DNA of 64,000 nt from positions 2,046,001 to 2,110,000 of the forward strand of contig NZ_CP107819.1 of the NCBI RefSeq assembly GCF_036346295.1. Reading direction: 5' to 3'. The DNA comes from Streptomyces sp. NBC_00536. GTDB lineage: Bacteria; Actinomycetota; Actinomycetes; Streptomycetales; Streptomycetaceae. Below, one piece after another: positions 27,802-36,112 of the stretch. Made by a program: the position numbers and the translations under genes. Numbering within the stretch: the stretch's first letter is position 1; the number at the start of each line of letters is the position of its first letter. The notes below the pieces were generated by a model that saw nothing but the letters and a program-made list of their open reading frames with translations, was not told where the DNA came from and did not search any database.

Positions 27802-28488
27802 ATGGACCTCGTCGTGTTCGAGCCACTCAAGCGGATCAGCTGCGCGGAGTGCGGGCACGGCCCGCTCCCGCACCTCGTCCGCGAGTCCGGTGTTCCCCGC
27901 TGCCTGGACTGCGCCGATCTCGGGCACCTCGTCTATCTCCCGCGCGGGGACGCCGCCCTCACCCGCCGGGCCAGGACGGGCAGTTCGCTGTGCGCGGTGG
28001 TGGTCCGGTTCAACAAGCGCCGGCGCCGGCACGAGCGCCAGGGCCTGCTGGTCGAGGAGCACGCGCTCGCCCGGGCCGAGGCCGCCTGCCTCGTGGACGC
28101 CGAGGCGCGGGCCCGGCGCCGGGCCCGCGACCGGGTGCGCCGGGCCGCCGAGGACACCCGGTTCACGGCGCTCTTCGCCGCCGAGATCGCGCGGCTGTTC
28201 CCCGGCTGCCCGCCCGACCGCGCCCTGGCGATCGCGGCGCACGCCTCGGTCCGGGGCAGCGGGCGGGTGGGCCGTAGCGCGGCGGGCCGGGCCCTGTCCG
28301 AGCAGGCCGTCTCGGTCGCGGTGCGCGCCGCGGTGCGGCACGAGGACACGGAGTACGACGCCCTGCTGATGGCGGGCGTCCCGCGGTTCGAGGCCCGCGC
28401 GCGGCTGGCTCCGCGGATCGAGGCGGTCCTGGCCTCCTGGCGCCCCGGCCCGGCCGGCCCGCCTCAGCTCGTGCGGGACCGGCGGTAG
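27802..28488 (+). CDS. DUF2293-domain protein
   Basis: ATG 27802 gives 228 residues. The N-terminal part has a possible zinc site: CAECGHGPLPHL and RCLDCADLGH (CxxC ... CxxC). The C-terminal half is DUF2293: FAAEIARLFPGCP then AIAAHASVRGSGRVGRSAAG, with a conserved basic surface (RGSGRVGRS). The central part is Arg-rich (RFNKRRRRHERQG). Function is unknown; zinc plus basic helices would fit nucleic-acid binding. An 8-bp inverted repeat AGGTGATA...TATCACCT (27765-27797) covers the region just before the start. The 3' end overlaps the chaplin gene by 25 bases. Confidence 0.75.
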   Translation: MDLVVFEPLKRISCAECGHGPLPHLVRESGVPRCLDCADLGHLVYLPRGDAALTRRARTGSSLCAVVVRFNKRRRRHERQGLLVEEHALARAEAACLVDAEARARRRARDRVRRAAEDTRFTALFAAEIARLFPGCPPDRALAIAAHASVRGSGRVGRSAAGRALSEQAVSVAVRAAVRHEDTEYDALLMAGVPRFEARARLAPRIEAVLASWRPGPAGPPQLVRDRR

Positions 28489-29150
28489 AGCAGGGCCCCG
28501 CCGAGGAGCAGGGCGGCGCTGCCCGGCAGGAGGTAGCCGAGCCCGTCGGCGCCGGTGTGGGCCAGCGCGGGACCCGTCGCCCGGGGCGGCGCGGGCGGGG
28601 TGACCGGGCGTACCGCCGCGGGCGGCTGGACGGGCTTGGCGCCGCTGGGCGGGGTCCCGTTGACCGAGGTGTTGCCCGCGGCGGAGTTCCCGGCTCCGAC
28701 CACGCTCACCGCGTTGCCACTGATGTTCACCGGGAGATCGACCGGCAGTTGGATCCCGTTGCCGGACAGCAGGCCAGGCGAATCCTTTCCGCGCCCTTCC
28801 GCGACCGCTCCCCCGCCGTGCCCGGCACCCTGCCGGGAGGGGCCCGTCGAGGACGACGGGCCCGACGGATGCGAGGGCCGCGGATCAGGATGTTCGCCGG
28901 GTCCCGCGTTGGTACACCGGTTCCCCGCGGCGGAGTTGAGCACGCCCACCACGCTCACGGTGTTCCCGCACACATTCACCGGGGCGTGCACCGGCAGCTG
29001 CACCAGGTTCCCCGACAGCAGCCCCGGCGAGCGCTGCGCCGACCCGCCCGCGTCCGCGTCGGCGTAGGCGAAGCCACCCGCGCTCACGGCAGCCAGTCCA
29101 CCTCCCGCAACCACCGCCGCGATCAAGCCATTTCGACGACTGCGTCGCAT
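28464..29150 (-). CDS. Long chaplin with two chaplin domains and a sortase motif
   Basis: Cell-wall-anchored hydrophobic protein of aerial hyphae and spores. ATG 29150 gives 228 residues with a signal peptide ending near AYADADAGG. Chaplin domain 1 (41-81, SPGLLSGNLVQLPVHAPVNV then CGNTVSVVGVLNSAAGNRC) has the two usual cysteines, Cys61 and Cys79. Domain 2 (124-164, SPGLLSGNGIQLPVDLPVN) has the same pattern but no cysteine. A Ser/Gly/Pro linker joins them. The C-terminus has LAHTG (196-200), a hydrophobic stretch and RRSRTS, matching sortase E LAxTG anchors. Long chaplins of this layout (ChpA-C type) help form the rodlet layer. Confidence 0.93.
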   Translation of the reverse strand: MRRSRRNGLIAAVVAGGGLAAVSAGGFAYADADAGGSAQRSPGLLSGNLVQLPVHAPVNVCGNTVSVVGVLNSAAGNRCTNAGPGEHPDPRPSHPSGPSSSTGPSRQGAGHGGGAVAEGRGKDSPGLLSGNGIQLPVDLPVNISGNAVSVVGAGNSAAGNTSVNGTPPSGAKPVQPPAAVRPVTPPAPPRATGPALAHTGADGLGYLLPGSAALLLGGALLYRRSRTS

Positions 29151-29277
29151 CAGTTTCCCTGCCTTCCGGAAGAGTTCACGGGCGTTGCACCCGTACCGGG
29201 AACAACGCGCCAAACCCATTCGGGTTATAGCGCCGGTAGGCATTTCACTCCATCGTGTACTGGGTAGTCCGTACTTC

Positions 29278-29820
29278 ATGATGGACAGACCGCTGCTGCT
29301 CCTCGATGTGGACGGCCCGCTCAACCCGTTCCGGTCGCGCCTCGCCGGGCTGCGTGGATACACCACGCACCGGATGCGCCCAGCCCTCTGGATGGCCCGC
29401 CGCGACCCGGATTCGGCGAGCGCCCGGCGGGGACTGCGGGTCCGCCTGCACCCCACGCACGGCCCGCGGCTCCAGGCCCTGCCCTTCGAACTCGCCTGGG
29501 CCACCACCTGGATGCACCAGGCCAACACGATGATCGCCCCGCACATCGGACTACCCAGTGATCTTCCCGTCATCGAATGGCCGGAACTGTTCGCCCACGA
29601 CCCCGACGGGCTCTACTGGAAGACCCGGCCGCTCCTCGACTGGGCCGCCGGGCGGCCCTTCGCCTGGGTCGACGACATGATCACCGCACGGGACCGCGCC
29701 TGGGCCCGCGCCCACCACCCGGCCCCGTCCCTCCTCCTGCGGATCCACCCCCGCCGCGGCCTGCGCGAACGCGACTTCGCCACCCTCACCCGCTGGGCGG
29801 CCTCACTGCCCACGGCCTGA
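29278..29820 (+). CDS. HAD-like hypothetical protein
   Basis: Two ATG codons lie side by side (29278, 29281); the product is about 180 residues. It opens with PLLLLDVDGPLNPF, which fits HAD motif I (DxDGxLNP). Later WVDDMITARDRAWAR fits motif IV (DD). In between is a conserved stretch ELAWATTWMHQANTMIAPHI seen in Streptomyces proteins annotated as HAD-like or hypothetical. A phosphatase-type activity is possible but the cap and the lysine of motif III are not obvious. It is divergent from the chaplin gene, with no clear functional link. Confidence 0.6.
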   Translation: MMDRPLLLLDVDGPLNPFRSRLAGLRGYTTHRMRPALWMARRDPDSASARRGLRVRLHPTHGPRLQALPFELAWATTWMHQANTMIAPHIGLPSDLPVIEWPELFAHDPDGLYWKTRPLLDWAAGRPFAWVDDMITARDRAWARAHHPAPSLLLRIHPRRGLRERDFATLTRWAASLPTA

Positions 29821-29867
29821 GCCCCCGGCGCCGCCCGGCCACGACCGCCCGTCTCCCGCCGCCGCCG

Positions 29868-31082
29868 TCAGCGGCGGGCGGAGGCCAAGGCCGCGAGGGG
29901 GTCGGGGGACGGGAGGCCACAGGGCCACCAGTCCTCCTGGCCCGGGTCGGACTCGTAGGCGTACCAGAGGCCGTCGCGGCCGAGGCGGAGCTGGGAGGCA
30001 CGACTGCTGAGGTGGTTGCGGCGGGGCCGGAAGGAACCCTGCTCGGCCGCCAGCAGCGCCGGGCGGGCGCGGTCGAAGGGCCCCGCGGGCGGATCCCATT
30101 CCTCCTCCAGCACCAGCAGCCCGGCGCGGCCGCCCTGGCGCCAGGCCGCGACCGCGCGGGCCAGGTCGCCCGGGGAGCGGCCGGTGGCGGCGGCCAGATC
30201 GCGGTACAGGGCGCGGGTCGAGGCCGCCAGACCCGAGGTCGCCGGCTGGGCCGTGGCGAGGCGGACCGCGTCCTGCCAGAGCGTCAGCCCCGCGATCGGG
30301 TCCTCGCCGGTGGCCAGGAGTGCGTGGGCGCGCGCCGAGGCGTCGGCGGCGAGCTGGTCCAGGGCCAGCGGATCGGGCGCGCCCGGCTCCCCCGGGTAGG
30401 CGGGGGCGGCGCCCACGGGCGGCGCGTCGAGCGGGGCGGGCAGCGGCGGGAGGGCGGTGCGGTGCACGGCTCCGCGCGCGGGGACGCCGGGGAAGTCGCT
30501 CGCGGCTTCCGGCTGTTCGCGGGCGGCGTGGGCGGCGTTGCGGCGGGTCAGCTCGTCGAGGAGGTCCCGCTCGCCCCGCCCGCGCAGCAGCATCAGGACG
30601 AACGGGTCCTCATCGAGCAGCCGGGCCGCGCGGTAACAGAGCGCGGCGGCGTGCTTGCACGGCGGGAGTCCGGCGTCCGGGCAGGAGCAGTGCGGTACGA
30701 GGTCCCCGGCGCGCGGCAGTAGCCGCCCGGCCAGGGACTGCGGGATCTCGCGCTCCAGCAGGGCGGCCAGGGCGGCGGGCTGCGCGGCCGTGTCCTCCAG
30801 CAGGTCGTCCCACTCCTCCTCCGTGAAGGCGGTCAGGGCCAGTTCCGTGCGGTACGGCCGGGCCCGGCTGCCCCGCACGTACGCCACGATCCGCCCGGGG
30901 GTGACCGTCACCGCATCGACGTGCCCGTCATAGGCGTACGTCCGCCCGCGCCCGAGGCGTGCGGAGTCCCGGGAGAGCCCCTCCAGCGCGGCCACCCAGG
31001 CCCGCCCCCACCAGCTCACGGCCTCGGCCCCGGCGGGCAGGGAGTCGAAGGTGCGGCGCAGATCGTCGCGTGCGGTGATCAC
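29868..31082 (-). CDS. SWIM zinc-finger protein
   Basis: GTG 31082 overlaps the stop of the SNF2 gene as GTGA, so it is translated as its partner. The product is 404 residues. The SWIM zinc finger is seen at PHCSCPDAGLPPCKHAAALC (CxCx7CxH). The N-terminal part (SWWGRAWVAALEGLSRDSAR) and the region RTYAYDGHVDAVTVTPGRIV are typical of the SWIM proteins that pair with SNF2 helicases in actinobacteria. The C-terminal half is Ala/Arg/Pro-rich with helical segments. Likely role: DNA- or protein-binding partner of the helicase; its pathway is unknown. Confidence 0.88.
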   Translation of the reverse strand: MITARDDLRRTFDSLPAGAEAVSWWGRAWVAALEGLSRDSARLGRGRTYAYDGHVDAVTVTPGRIVAYVRGSRARPYRTELALTAFTEEEWDDLLEDTAAQPAALAALLEREIPQSLAGRLLPRAGDLVPHCSCPDAGLPPCKHAAALCYRAARLLDEDPFVLMLLRGRGERDLLDELTRRNAAHAAREQPEAASDFPGVPARGAVHRTALPPLPAPLDAPPVGAAPAYPGEPGAPDPLALDQLAADASARAHALLATGEDPIAGLTLWQDAVRLATAQPATSGLAASTRALYRDLAAATGRSPGDLARAVAAWRQGGRAGLLVLEEEWDPPAGPFDRARPALLAAEQGSFRPRRNHLSSRASQLRLGRDGLWYAYESDPGQEDWWPCGLPSPDPLAALASARR

Positions 31083-34000
31083 GAGCGCCTGCGCAGGGAG
31101 ACGAGGTCGGCGAGTTCACGGTCGGTCAGCTCGGTCAGCGCGGTCTCGCCCGACCCGAGGACCGCGTCGGCCAGCGCGCGCTTGGCCTCCAGCATCTCGG
31201 CGATGCGGTCCTCGACGGTGCCTTCCGCGATGATCCGGTGGACCTGGACGGGCTGGGTCTGCCCGATGCGGTAGGCCCGGTCGGTGGCCTGTTCCTCCAC
31301 GGCCGGGTTCCACCAGCGGTCGTAGTGGATGACGTGACCGGCGCGGGTGAGGTTCAGGCCGGTGCCCGCCGCCTTCAACGACAGCAGGAACACCGGGACT
31401 TCACCGTCCTGGAAGCGGTCGACCAGCTCCTCGCGGCGGGGCACCGGGGTGCCGCCGTGCAGCAGCTGGACCGGGATCCCGCGGGCCGTCAGGTGCTGCT
31501 CCAGGATCCGGGCCATCGTCACGTACTGAGTGAAGACCAGCACCGAACCGCCTTCGGACACGATCGTGTCCAACAGCTCGTCCAGCAGGGCGAGTTTGCC
31601 GGAGCGGTGCGGGATCCGGGGCCGCTCCTCCTTGAGGTACTGCGCCGGGTGGTTGCAGATCTGCTTGAGCGAGGCCAGCAGCTTCATGATCATGCCGCGG
31701 CGTTCGATGCCCTCGCTCGCCTCGATCACGGCCATCGCCTCGTCCACCGCGGCCTGGTAGAGGGAGGCCTGCTCCCGGGTCAGCGAGACGGGGTGGTCGG
31801 TCTCCGTCTTGGGCGGCAGCTCCGGCGCGATCCCCGGGTCCGACTTCTTGCGGCGCAGCAGGAACGGCCGCACCAGCGCGGCCAGCCGGGCCACCGCCTC
31901 CTCGTTTCCGCCGTCCTCCTCCTGCTGGTGTTCCACGGGCCGGGCGTGCCGGGCCCGGAAGGCGGTCAGCGGGCCGAGCAGCCCGGGGGTGGTCCAGTCG
32001 AGGAGGGCCCACAGCTCGGACAGGTTGTTCTCGACGGGGGTGCCGGTCAGCGCGACCCGGGCCGGCGCACCGATGGTGCGCAGGGCCCGCGCGGTCGCCG
32101 AATGGGGGTTCTTGATGTGCTGCGCCTCATCGGCGACGACCATCCCCCAGTCCTGGCCGGCCAGCCGGGACGCGCTCGCCCGCATCGTCCCGTAGGTGGT
32201 GAGGACGAAGCCGTCCGCCAGGCCCTCCAGGCTGCGGCCGGCCCCGTGGAACCGGCGCACCGGAACACCGGGGGCGAACCGCTCGATCTCCCGCTGCCAG
32301 TTGCCCAGCAGGGACGCGGGGCAGATCACCAGGGTCGGCTCGGGGCGCGCCCGGTGCAGGTGGAGCGCGATCAGCGTGACGGTCTTGCCCAGTCCCATGT
32401 CGTCGGCGAGGCAGCCGCCGAGGCCGAGGGAGGTCATCAGGTCCAGCCAGGCCAGCCCGCGCGCCTGGTAGTCGCGCAGGGTGGCGTGGAGCCCGGGCGG
32501 CTGCGGCAGGGGTACCAGCTCCCCGGTCAGCCGGTCCCGCAGCTCGGCCAGCGCGCCCACGGCGACGGCGGGCACGGTCTCCCCTTCGGCCTCGGCCTCG
32601 CCGGTCAGTACGGCCGCCAGCGCGTCCACCGGATCCAGCAGCCCCAGATCCCGCTTGCGGGCCTTGCGCACCAGCTCCGGATCGACCCGCACCCACTGGT
32701 CGCGCAGCCGCACCACCGGCCGGTGGGCCTGGGCGAGGGCGTCCATCTCGCCGGGGGTCAGCCGGTCCCCGCCGAGCGCCAGCTCCCAGGAGAAGGCGAA
32801 CAGCCCGGCCGCGTCGAAGAACGCCGTCCCGTCGGTGGCCGAACCGGGCGCGGTCGACCGTACGACGGCACTCGCGCTCAGCGTACGAGCCAGGTCCCGC
32901 GGCCAGTGGACGCTCACCCCGGCCGCGCCGAGCCGGGTCGCGGCGGCGCCCAGCAGGTCCTCCAGCTCGGGGTCCGACAGGGCCAGCACATCGGGCACGG
33001 GCTGGTCCAGCAGCCGCAGCAGCGGCGGCCACACCCGGGCGGCCCGGCGCAGCGCGAGCACGGCCTCGACCCGGGCCCGGGGGCCGAACCGGTCGGTGGC
33101 CACCCCCGCCCACAGCGCGCCCGCGTCGGTCACCAGCGTCGGATCGGCCAGGCTGTGCACCTGGACCACGGCCGCCCCCGCCCGGCGCACCTGGTCGGTG
33201 TCCTGGGCGGCGCCCTCCTCGGCGTCGAAGAGGCGGTACGAGGAGAGGTCGAGCCGCAGCGAGATCCCCACCCCCGCGTCGGCCCCGGCGGCCACCTGCG
33301 CGGCCCACTCCCGCAGGCCGGACACCTGCTGCGGCTCGGCCGAGGCGAAGGGGCGACCGGCGGCGACCGGCGCGGCCGGGGTCCGCGGCAGGGTGTCCGC
33401 GACGGCGTCGAGGAAGGCGCGGACCAGGGCTTCCGGCTCGGGCAGGGACAGCGGGCGGCGCCCGGGCAGCGGAGCGGCGTACCCCTCGTAGGGCAGGGCG
33501 GCGGCGACCGCGCGGAGGTAGGCGATGTCCTCGGTGTCCAGGGGGCCCACGCGCCAGGCGTCGAAGCCGTCCGGGGTCAGGCCGGGGAGCAGCCGGCCCC
33601 GCGCGGCGAGCGCGAGGGCCTGCCGGGCGGCGGTGCCCCAGGCCCGGGTGGCCGGGTGGGCGGCGGGATGCCGCGGGGCCACGGCGAGCAGCGGGAGCGC
33701 GGCGCTGAGCGGGAGGACGAGCGCGGGGACGGTCCGCGTCCGCAGGGTGGCTCCCGCGGGGCGGACGGCGCCGAGCGGTTCGCGGACCGCGCCGGGAAGG
33801 CCGAGGAGGTCCGCGGGATCCGGCAGCTCATCGCCCGACGGCGACCAGAAGGCGATCCGCCCCTGCCGGGGCACGGCGGCGGGCAGAAAGAGTGCGGCGT
33901 GACACAGCAGCGCAGCACCCGGCCGAGCCCGCCCCCCGGTCTGCGACCGCAGCTGCGGCTGCCGCTGCCGCTGCGTGGACGCCACAGGACGGCCCCGCCC

Positions 34001-34372
34001 GGTCCCGCCGGACCCTACGGAGCCCGGGGAGCCCACGGAGCCACGGGAGCCCGGCGAGCCCGCAGGGCCCAAGGAACCCACGGAGCCGGAGGCGCCCGAG
34101 GGACCCGCAGACCCCGCAGACTCCGCAGAGCCCCGGGACCCCACGGAGCCCGGCGAGCCCGCAGAGCCCAAGGAACCCACGGAGCCGGAAGCACCCGAGG
34201 GGCCCGCAGAGCCCGGGGAATCCGCGGCGCCCGGGGGGAAGCCAGGGGAGCCCGGGGGGACGCCACGGGAGCCCGCTGCTCGCTCGGCGGTCGCGGCCGA
34301 CGCGGCACGGACCGCGGCGGCCGCCCGGAGCGCCCGCGCGGCGAGCGCGCGGTCACGCGGCGAATGTTCCAC
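31079..34372 (-). CDS. SNF2-family DEAD/DEAH-box helicase
   Basis: GTG 34372 is chosen for the strong site GGAGGGGGGAAGG just upstream; the product is 1097 residues. After a short helical start, residues about 37-129 are a Gly/Ser/Pro repeat region. Then a SNF2-associated helicase domain (DUF3670-type, with ELEDLLGAAATRLGAAGVSV) and the ATPase core: GGCLADDMGLGKTVTLIAL (Walker A), VVADEAQHIKN (DEAQ box), ALTGTPVENNL, and the C-terminal lobe QYVTMARILEQHL, LSLKAAGTGLNLT and DRAYRIGQ. SNF2 translocases remodel protein-DNA or RNA polymerase complexes. The coupled SWIM gene follows directly. Confidence 0.93.
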   Translation of the reverse strand: MEHSPRDRALAARALRAAAAVRAASAATAERAAGSRGVPPGSPGFPPGAADSPGSAGPSGASGSVGSLGSAGSPGSVGSRGSAESAGSAGPSGASGSVGSLGPAGSPGSRGSVGSPGSVGSGGTGRGRPVASTQRQRQPQLRSQTGGRARPGAALLCHAALFLPAAVPRQGRIAFWSPSGDELPDPADLLGLPGAVREPLGAVRPAGATLRTRTVPALVLPLSAALPLLAVAPRHPAAHPATRAWGTAARQALALAARGRLLPGLTPDGFDAWRVGPLDTEDIAYLRAVAAALPYEGYAAPLPGRRPLSLPEPEALVRAFLDAVADTLPRTPAAPVAAGRPFASAEPQQVSGLREWAAQVAAGADAGVGISLRLDLSSYRLFDAEEGAAQDTDQVRRAGAAVVQVHSLADPTLVTDAGALWAGVATDRFGPRARVEAVLALRRAARVWPPLLRLLDQPVPDVLALSDPELEDLLGAAATRLGAAGVSVHWPRDLARTLSASAVVRSTAPGSATDGTAFFDAAGLFAFSWELALGGDRLTPGEMDALAQAHRPVVRLRDQWVRVDPELVRKARKRDLGLLDPVDALAAVLTGEAEAEGETVPAVAVGALAELRDRLTGELVPLPQPPGLHATLRDYQARGLAWLDLMTSLGLGGCLADDMGLGKTVTLIALHLHRARPEPTLVICPASLLGNWQREIERFAPGVPVRRFHGAGRSLEGLADGFVLTTYGTMRASASRLAGQDWGMVVADEAQHIKNPHSATARALRTIGAPARVALTGTPVENNLSELWALLDWTTPGLLGPLTAFRARHARPVEHQQEEDGGNEEAVARLAALVRPFLLRRKKSDPGIAPELPPKTETDHPVSLTREQASLYQAAVDEAMAVIEASEGIERRGMIMKLLASLKQICNHPAQYLKEERPRIPHRSGKLALLDELLDTIVSEGGSVLVFTQYVTMARILEQHLTARGIPVQLLHGGTPVPRREELVDRFQDGEVPVFLLSLKAAGTGLNLTRAGHVIHYDRWWNPAVEEQATDRAYRIGQTQPVQVHRIIAEGTVEDRIAEMLEAKRALADAVLGSGETALTELTDRELADLVSLRRRS
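34010..34260. repeat. Degenerate 9-bp repeat coding for a Gly-Ser-rich stretch
   Basis: Nine-base units such as GAGCCCGGG and GAGCCCGCA recur throughout, and a longer block is duplicated (near 34060-34110 and 34155-34205). Read on the coding (minus) strand they give GSAGSPGSVGSRGS-type sequence in the SNF2 helicase. Read on the plus strand they give a collagen-like EPGEPTEP pattern in an open frame that I treat as a shadow. Confidence 0.75.
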
Positions 34373-34543
34373 TGCCTTCCCCCCTCCCTCACTCCTGCGA
34401 ACCCACGACTGCGGGATGTCACTGCCAACGAGTCTAGGTGGGGGCACTGACAATGCCGTTGACCTGCGGGATTGACCTTCGCATCACCGGTGCGCGACCG
34501 GGGTATGGCTGTCCGCACAGACCGTTGCAGAGGGAGTCCGCCC

Positions 34544-35188
34544 ATGTTCCGACGCGTCACCGCCTCAGCCACCGCCCTCACCGCGACAGCCGCACTCACA
34601 CTCACCTTCGCGCTCACCGCGTCCGCGGCCGCGTCCGCCTCGGCCGCCACCGCACCCGCACCCACCGCCCCCGCCCCCGGCTTCCTCACCAGCCGCGACA
34701 TGCCCCCGCACCCCACCTCCCCGTGGACCCAGGGCAAGGTCACCCAGGGCCTCCCCGACCCCGCCCCGTTCTGCCTGGAGGCCGCACTGCCCGCCGCAGG
34801 CAGCGCGCACCGCGCCTTCGGCACCGACCTCGACACCAGCGCGGTCCAGGTCTCGGTGCGCACCGCCTCCGACGCGGCGGCCGAGAGGCTGGCCGCCGCC
34901 CTGGAGCGCGAGGTGGCGGCCTGCGCGGCCGACTGGCGGCGCGCGAACCCGGGCGGGACGGCCTCCTGGCAGGACTACGGCACGCTCCCCGTCGAGGAGG
35001 GGGCGCACGTCTACGGTGTGCACACCTCGGTCCCGGACTCCGAGCCCGGTGTCCACCTCTACGGCATCGGGCGTGACGGCTCCACCGTGACCGTCGTGAA
35101 GTGGGGGCAGATGGGGGTCCTCGCCGACGCCCCCGTCCCCGCCTTCAAGAAGACCACCACCACGGCGGTGAACAAGCTCAACCCCTGA
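34544..35188 (+). CDS. Secreted protein, possible PknH-like sensor domain
   Basis: ATG 34544 follows AGAGGGAG. The product is 214 residues with a signal peptide (MFRRVTASATALTATAALTL ... ASAAASA). The mature part has FLTSRDMPPHPTSPWTQGKV, FCLEAALPAAGSAHRAFGTD and a beta pattern ending in TVTVVKWGQMG. This resembles the sensor_domain/PknH-C-like secreted proteins of Streptomyces, where such modules sit outside the cell and may bind ligands. Two cysteines (in PFCLEA and ACAADW) could pair. No kinase is adjacent, so the role is open. Confidence 0.6.
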   Translation: MFRRVTASATALTATAALTLTFALTASAAASASAATAPAPTAPAPGFLTSRDMPPHPTSPWTQGKVTQGLPDPAPFCLEAALPAAGSAHRAFGTDLDTSAVQVSVRTASDAAAERLAAALEREVAACAADWRRANPGGTASWQDYGTLPVEEGAHVYGVHTSVPDSEPGVHLYGIGRDGSTVTVVKWGQMGVLADAPVPAFKKTTTTAVNKLNP

Positions 35189-35257
35189 CGGGCCGCGCGT
35201 GGGACCATGGACGGACGGGAGGAACGTCGGTCGGGCGACAGAGCCGAGGCGATGGCC

Positions 35258-35530
35258 ATGCGTTCCGGGAACGAGCCGGTGACCGCGCGCAGTCCGCTGC
35301 GGCTGCGGTTCTGGCTCAGCGTGTGGGGGCTGGTCTGGGCCGCCGCCGGCACGGCCGCCTTCGCGGTGGCCGGGCAGCCCGCCTGGGCCGCGGCCTGCGG
35401 GGCGCTGCTGCTCCTGGTCGGCGTCGACATGGCGATGATCGTGCACCACATCCACCAGGGCCCGCACTACCAGCCGGGCCCGGACGTACCGCCGTACGAA
35501 CCGCCGCACCGCTGGTACGAGCGCGGGTAG
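35258..35530 (+). CDS. DUF6343-family small membrane protein
   Basis: ATG 35258 is preferred because GAGG lies 8 bases upstream; ATG 35252 and 35207 are alternatives. The product is 90 residues: MRSGNEPVTARSPLRLRFWL, two membrane segments (WLSVWGLVWAAAGTAAFAVA and AAACGALLLLVGVDMAMIV), then HHIHQGPHYQPGPDVPPYEP. The basic, Pro-rich tail after the membrane segments is typical of this Streptomyces family. Function unknown. Confidence 0.75.
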   Translation: MRSGNEPVTARSPLRLRFWLSVWGLVWAAAGTAAFAVAGQPAWAAACGALLLLVGVDMAMIVHHIHQGPHYQPGPDVPPYEPPHRWYERG

Positions 35531-35536
35531 GACCTG

Positions 35537-35601
35537 CTCCTCGGACCGAGTCCTCGAACCCAGTCCTCGAACCGAGCCCTCGGACCTACTCCTCGAACCC
35601 C
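35537..35601. repeat. 13-bp minisatellite at the end of the TPR gene
   Basis: Five tandem 13-base units (CTCCTCGGACCGA, GTCCTCGAACCCA and variants) fill the gap between convergent genes and include the stop codon of the TPR gene (35586-35588), so unit loss or gain would alter its last residues. Confidence 0.8.
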
Positions 35602-36011
35602 GCCGCCTGGAGGTACTCCGGCTGCGGGTCCAGGGCCGCGGCGAGCCGGAAGTGTCGGCGGGCCCGCTCCGGCTGACCGGCCCGCTGGTGCGTACGGGCC
35701 AGCGCGAAGTGCGCGAAGGCGTTGTCCGGCTCCCGCTCCAGGACCAGCTCGAACTCCAGTGCCGCCGGCCTCAGTTGGGCGGCCGCGAAGAAGGCCCGGG
35801 CGCGCAGCAGCCGGGCGGCGGTGTTCTCCGGGTGGGCGGCTATCACCGAGTCGAGCAGCTTCACGGCGCCCCTCGGGTCCCGGGCGGCGAGCAGCTGCTC
35901 GGCGGCCCGGAAGTCGATGACATGGGTCTCCGGGCTGACGGAGCCGGGCCCGGGCACCGGCTCCGGTGCGGGCTCCGGGGCGGACGGGGACGGCGGCGTG
36001 GTGTCGGACAC
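35586..36011 (-). CDS. Tetratricopeptide-repeat protein
   Basis: GTG 36011 follows GGAAGGAAA. The product is 141 residues. A Pro-rich start (SPSAPEPAPEPVPGPG) precedes about three TPR-like helix pairs: AAEQLLAARDPRGAVKLLDS, then ARLLRARAFFAAAQLRPAAL and AHFALARTHQRAGQPERARR. TPR units mediate protein contacts. It stands just upstream of coaE's end on the same strand, 91 bases after it, so co-transcription with coaE is possible. No function can be given. Confidence 0.8.
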   Translation of the reverse strand: MSDTTPPSPSAPEPAPEPVPGPGSVSPETHVIDFRAAEQLLAARDPRGAVKLLDSVIAAHPENTAARLLRARAFFAAAQLRPAALEFELVLEREPDNAFAHFALARTHQRAGQPERARRHFRLAAALDPQPEYLQAAGFEE

Positions 36012-36064
36012 GATGTGTTTCCTTCCCTCTCCGGGCGCCTTCAACGCACCGCGGTTCCAAGCCC

Positions 36065-36112
36065 GTTCAGGATGCCGTTCAGGAGGCCGCTCAGGAGGCC
36101 GTTCAGGCGCGG
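36065..36112. repeat. 12-bp minisatellite spanning the coaE stop codon
   Basis: Four units (GTTCAGGATGCC, GTTCAGGAGGCC, GCTCAGGAGGCC, GTTCAGGCGCGG) lie directly downstream of and across the coaE stop (36103-36105). Confidence 0.8.

Noticed and set aside
33975..34475. A collagen-like plus-strand open frame (EPGEPTEP pattern)
   Set aside because: It is the opposite strand of the repeat in the SNF2 gene, lacks a ribosome binding site and runs only as far as the repeat.
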